This document shows, in pieces, positions 61,946 through 64,000 of a DNA stretch of 64,000 bases. Numbering within the stretch: position 1 is the first letter of the stretch; each line of letters begins with the position of its first letter. The notes under the pieces are model-generated. The model worked only from the letters and a program-made list of their open reading frames with translations, made no database searches and was not told where the DNA came from. Where the stretch lies: positions 1-64,000 of the forward strand of contig MKSR01000017.1 in assembly GCA_001898145.1 (NCBI GenBank). The letters run 5' to 3'. The position numbers were made by a program, and so were the translations under genes. The stretch comes from Dyadobacter sp. 50-39. Lineage in GTDB: Bacteria > Bacteroidota > Bacteroidia > Cytophagales > Spirosomataceae.

Positions 61946-63606
61946 GTGGCCGTTGCGGAACTATCCTGACAAATGAATTTGAGGAATTCTAAAATCTGAC
62001 TTGTGAGATTCTCAAAATTTCAAGGTAAAAACAATCGAGGACTTCAAAAATGCGCTGATTAAGTGCGCAACGGTCTCCATTGCTGCACTATTTGTCAATT
62101 TCCTTTTAAATGTTTTGAGATACTTTCTAAGATTGAAGCAGGTCGCAGCCATTAGCATTACCTTATGTGCCGAGGCTTTACCAAGAACATTGATTTTACT
62201 TAATCCGTAATGGTGAACCAAGCTTCCAAAGACCGGCTCTACCGTACTTTGCCGGACTTGTTTCATCCGTTTCCCGCGCCTGCTTACTTGTCTTTCATAG
62301 GCTCGGTGATAATAATCTTCAAAAGCTGTCGTAAATATTCTTTTAAATAGTGACTTAGGCGTGCAGGATTCTTTTAGAACACAGGGAATGCAATCCTTTT
62401 TTGAAGCCCGGTAATTTTTGATAAGCTTCCCGTCAGATGTTAGATCGAAGCCTTTAAAAGGAATTGTCTTCCCCATGGTACACGTAAAAACATCTTCTTT
62501 CCGGTCATAGGTAACCCATTCCCTTTCTGGTTTGTACTTTCCAAAAACAGGGATCCATGGTGTGATATTTCTCAGTTCCAGGAACTCATAGTTAAACCCA
62601 TTTGAGTACCCTGCATCCGCTAAGAGCTCTGTCATCCGAAGCTCGTTCGCTTTCAGTCGGCTTTGAACGTGTAGAGTCATTGCTGGTAGATACTGACTGT
62701 CTCTTCCATCTGCAAAGTCAGCCTGTATATGGCTGATTACACCCTGAGCAGTATCTACTGCCATACTGCAGTGATAGTTAAGTTTTCTTGCCTTGCCAGG
62801 CTTTACCGAAATACGAGCATCCGGATCATGCGGGTTATAATGCGTTTTATTACTGAATAACTGTGCTTTTTCGTGAGAAGCGCCGCTGGCTCCGACCGGA
62901 TTTTTGCGCAGTTTATCATGAATATGTTTAACACGCTTCAAATGATGCTGCGGAGCAGTGATCAACCCCACCGTAGATGTTACCGCAGAGCTTGTTTGAT
63001 TTTGGTTTTCGGTGTCTACGGCTTCAAAGTGCCTTTCAACAGACTGGAAAGGTCTTTTCAGTTCAAGGCTTTCCATTGAAGCATTCGCCTTAATGGGAGC
63101 CGAATCCATGGCCTGGGTATGTCCACTGACCATACCCTTATCAACACATAAAGAAAATATTTTATTGAACAGAGACTCAAAAACGGTAGCTGGATATAAT
63201 TGTCTGGTCCGACTGATGGTCGAATGCCAGGGTAATTGCTCATCAATATCATATCCCAAAAAGTAAAGAATGTCCATCCGCATCGAGCAGTGATCTACCA
63301 ATTTGCGGTCAGACGTTATATTTTCCAGGTAACCGACAAGCATAAGCTTGAAGAATACGACCGGGTCTATGGATGGATTTCCAGTGCGACCATACAGGTC
63401 TCGGGTATCGCTGTAAATGGATTGTAGATCCAGAGTTTCTTTGAGCCTCCTATAAAAATTATCCTTCGGAATTCGCTCGGATAACTGGAAGTTCATGAAC
63501 AGTTTTTCGGAGTAATTTTTTCTTCCTTGCATTCCTGAAGTTACAAAAATCCAAGCAGTTATGGAAGTGATTAAGTCTGCTATTCACTGAGTTGTGCAAC
63601 GGCCAC
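61946..63606. mobile_element. IS1182-type insertion sequence, intact
   Basis: Inverted repeats GTGGCCGTTGCGGAACT (61946-61962) and its inverse with two changes (63590-63606) flank a single transposase gene. A 4-bp direct repeat CACC adjoins both ends (61942-61945 and 63607-63610), consistent with a target-site duplication. The element is about 1.66 kb. Confidence 0.8.
62012..63532 (-). CDS. IS1182-family DDE transposase
   Basis: This 506-aa protein has the N-terminal helical domain (SERIPKDNFYRRLKETLDLQSIY...), the first catalytic Asp in AMDSAPIKANAS, a middle Asp in LLADAGYSNGFNYE, and the catalytic Glu in STVEPVFGSLVHHYGLS. A Cys pair (DCIPCVLKESC) is typical of the insertion domain. It is uninterrupted, so the element may still move. 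Confidence 0.93.
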   Translation of the reverse strand: MQGRKNYSEKLFMNFQLSERIPKDNFYRRLKETLDLQSIYSDTRDLYGRTGNPSIDPVVFFKLMLVGYLENITSDRKLVDHCSMRMDILYFLGYDIDEQLPWHSTISRTRQLYPATVFESLFNKIFSLCVDKGMVSGHTQAMDSAPIKANASMESLELKRPFQSVERHFEAVDTENQNQTSSAVTSTVGLITAPQHHLKRVKHIHDKLRKNPVGASGASHEKAQLFSNKTHYNPHDPDARISVKPGKARKLNYHCSMAVDTAQGVISHIQADFADGRDSQYLPAMTLHVQSRLKANELRMTELLADAGYSNGFNYEFLELRNITPWIPVFGKYKPEREWVTYDRKEDVFTCTMGKTIPFKGFDLTSDGKLIKNYRASKKDCIPCVLKESCTPKSLFKRIFTTAFEDYYHRAYERQVSRRGKRMKQVRQSTVEPVFGSLVHHYGLSKINVLGKASAHKVMLMAATCFNLRKYLKTFKRKLTNSAAMETVAHLISAFLKSSIVFTLKF

Positions 63607-63843
63607 CACCGATTTTATTAATCCAGAAACCGTATTGATAACATCTATATATAGGCAAACTATGTCCGTCTCCCTACCTAGTTATGTGAGTTGACAAGCT
63701 TTTGATCCTTTTTGATACGCACCGACGTTTTTTTCCTGGCAGAATTGATAAGGCATAAGCGTACATTAGCGAAAGTGGATTTCTACAATCATGCCAGTGT
63801 TTATTCACTGAAGCATCAAGGAAGAATTTGTTAGTTTTGCTCA

Positions 63844-64000
63844 ATGACCGGCATAATAAAGACATACGATTTCAAATCAGGTCTGCCTAACGAGATTGAA
63901 GTGGTTCCAATCTCTTCTATTTTCCTTGCTCATCAGGCAGGAATCATTCAGCCCCATCGAGCCGATTTTTATCATATCTTCTGGTTTACAAGAGGAAACC
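63844..64000 (+). CDS. AraC-family regulator, N-terminal part (cut by the window edge)
   Basis: From the ATG at 63844 the frame stays open to the end of the window (52 residues). The segment VVPISSIFLAHQAGIIQPHRADFYHIFWFTRGN matches the cupin-type arm of AraC regulators that bind a small effector. The HTH part would lie beyond the window. Confidence 0.7.
   Translation, partial: MTGIIKTYDFKSGLPNEIEVVPISSIFLAHQAGIIQPHRADFYHIFWFTRGN

Noticed and set aside
1-64000. CRISPR arrays, tRNA and rRNA genes
   Set aside because: No regular spacer-repeat array, no cloverleaf with TTC-type loop and no rRNA-like sequence was noticed on either strand.

Overview
The window looks like a Bacteroidota chromosome or large plasmid, probably Cytophagales (Dyadobacter/Spirosoma type). 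The signs are CTnDOT-type conjugation genes (TraJ-TraN), TAnnTTTG promoter elements, TonB-dependent receptors with a carboxypeptidase-regulatory N-domain, and a CzcA-TolC fusion. No rRNA, tRNA or CRISPR array was seen. Family names come from reading motifs; no database was searched.

Region 1 (1-16.9 kb) is a mobile-element backbone. An IS21-like terminus lies just upstream of traJ-K-L-M-N, which is followed by a DUF3945 gene and a small winged-helix-like gene. A minus-strand block follows: a PD-(D/E)XK nuclease-like protein, an accessory sliding clamp (DnaN), an unknown 178-aa protein, an HTH-ImmA/IrrE metallopeptidase behind a long perfect palindrome, ParB, SSB and an unknown 304-aa protein. 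Two plus-strand genes close the region: a Vsr/DUF559-like nuclease and a protein with a C2H2 finger plus acetyltransferase that resembles eukaryotic ESCO/Eco1. The stretch from about 5.6 to 10.8 kb is visibly richer in A+T than its surroundings.

Region 2 (17.1-24.4 kb) holds mixed accessory genes: a CobW-family GTPase behind a Fur/Zur-like palindrome, an orphan acyl carrier protein, a membrane protein, a frameshifted serine hydrolase, an ECF sigma operon with a second serine hydrolase, and a macro-domain protein.

Region 3 (24.7-54.9 kb) is an efflux and metal/oxyanion resistance island. A two-component system is followed by a TolC-RND-MFP operon that ends in a secreted sialidase-fold protein. 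Next come a chromate cluster (rhodanese, DUF1259, ChrB C-domain, ChrA), an AraC/ABC exporter operon, and a long metal cluster (His-rich protein, CzcA-TolC fusion, CzcB, His-rich protein, NreB-like MFS, HisD, HupE, membrane anchor). A TonB receptor ends the island. Four promoters in this region share an 11-bp direct repeat placed exactly 18 nt before a -7 element. I infer that they form one regulon of the local response regulator: its own operon, the RND operon, the chromate operon and the TonB receptor.

Region 4 (54.9-64 kb) is an accessory tail: a second copy of a structured non-coding repeat also found upstream of ssb, DUF2971 and DUF4238 genes, a methyltransferase pseudogene, a divergent amidohydrolase/MBL-fold pair, an intact IS1182-type element with terminal inverted repeats and a 4-bp target duplication, and the start of an AraC-type regulator cut by the window edge.
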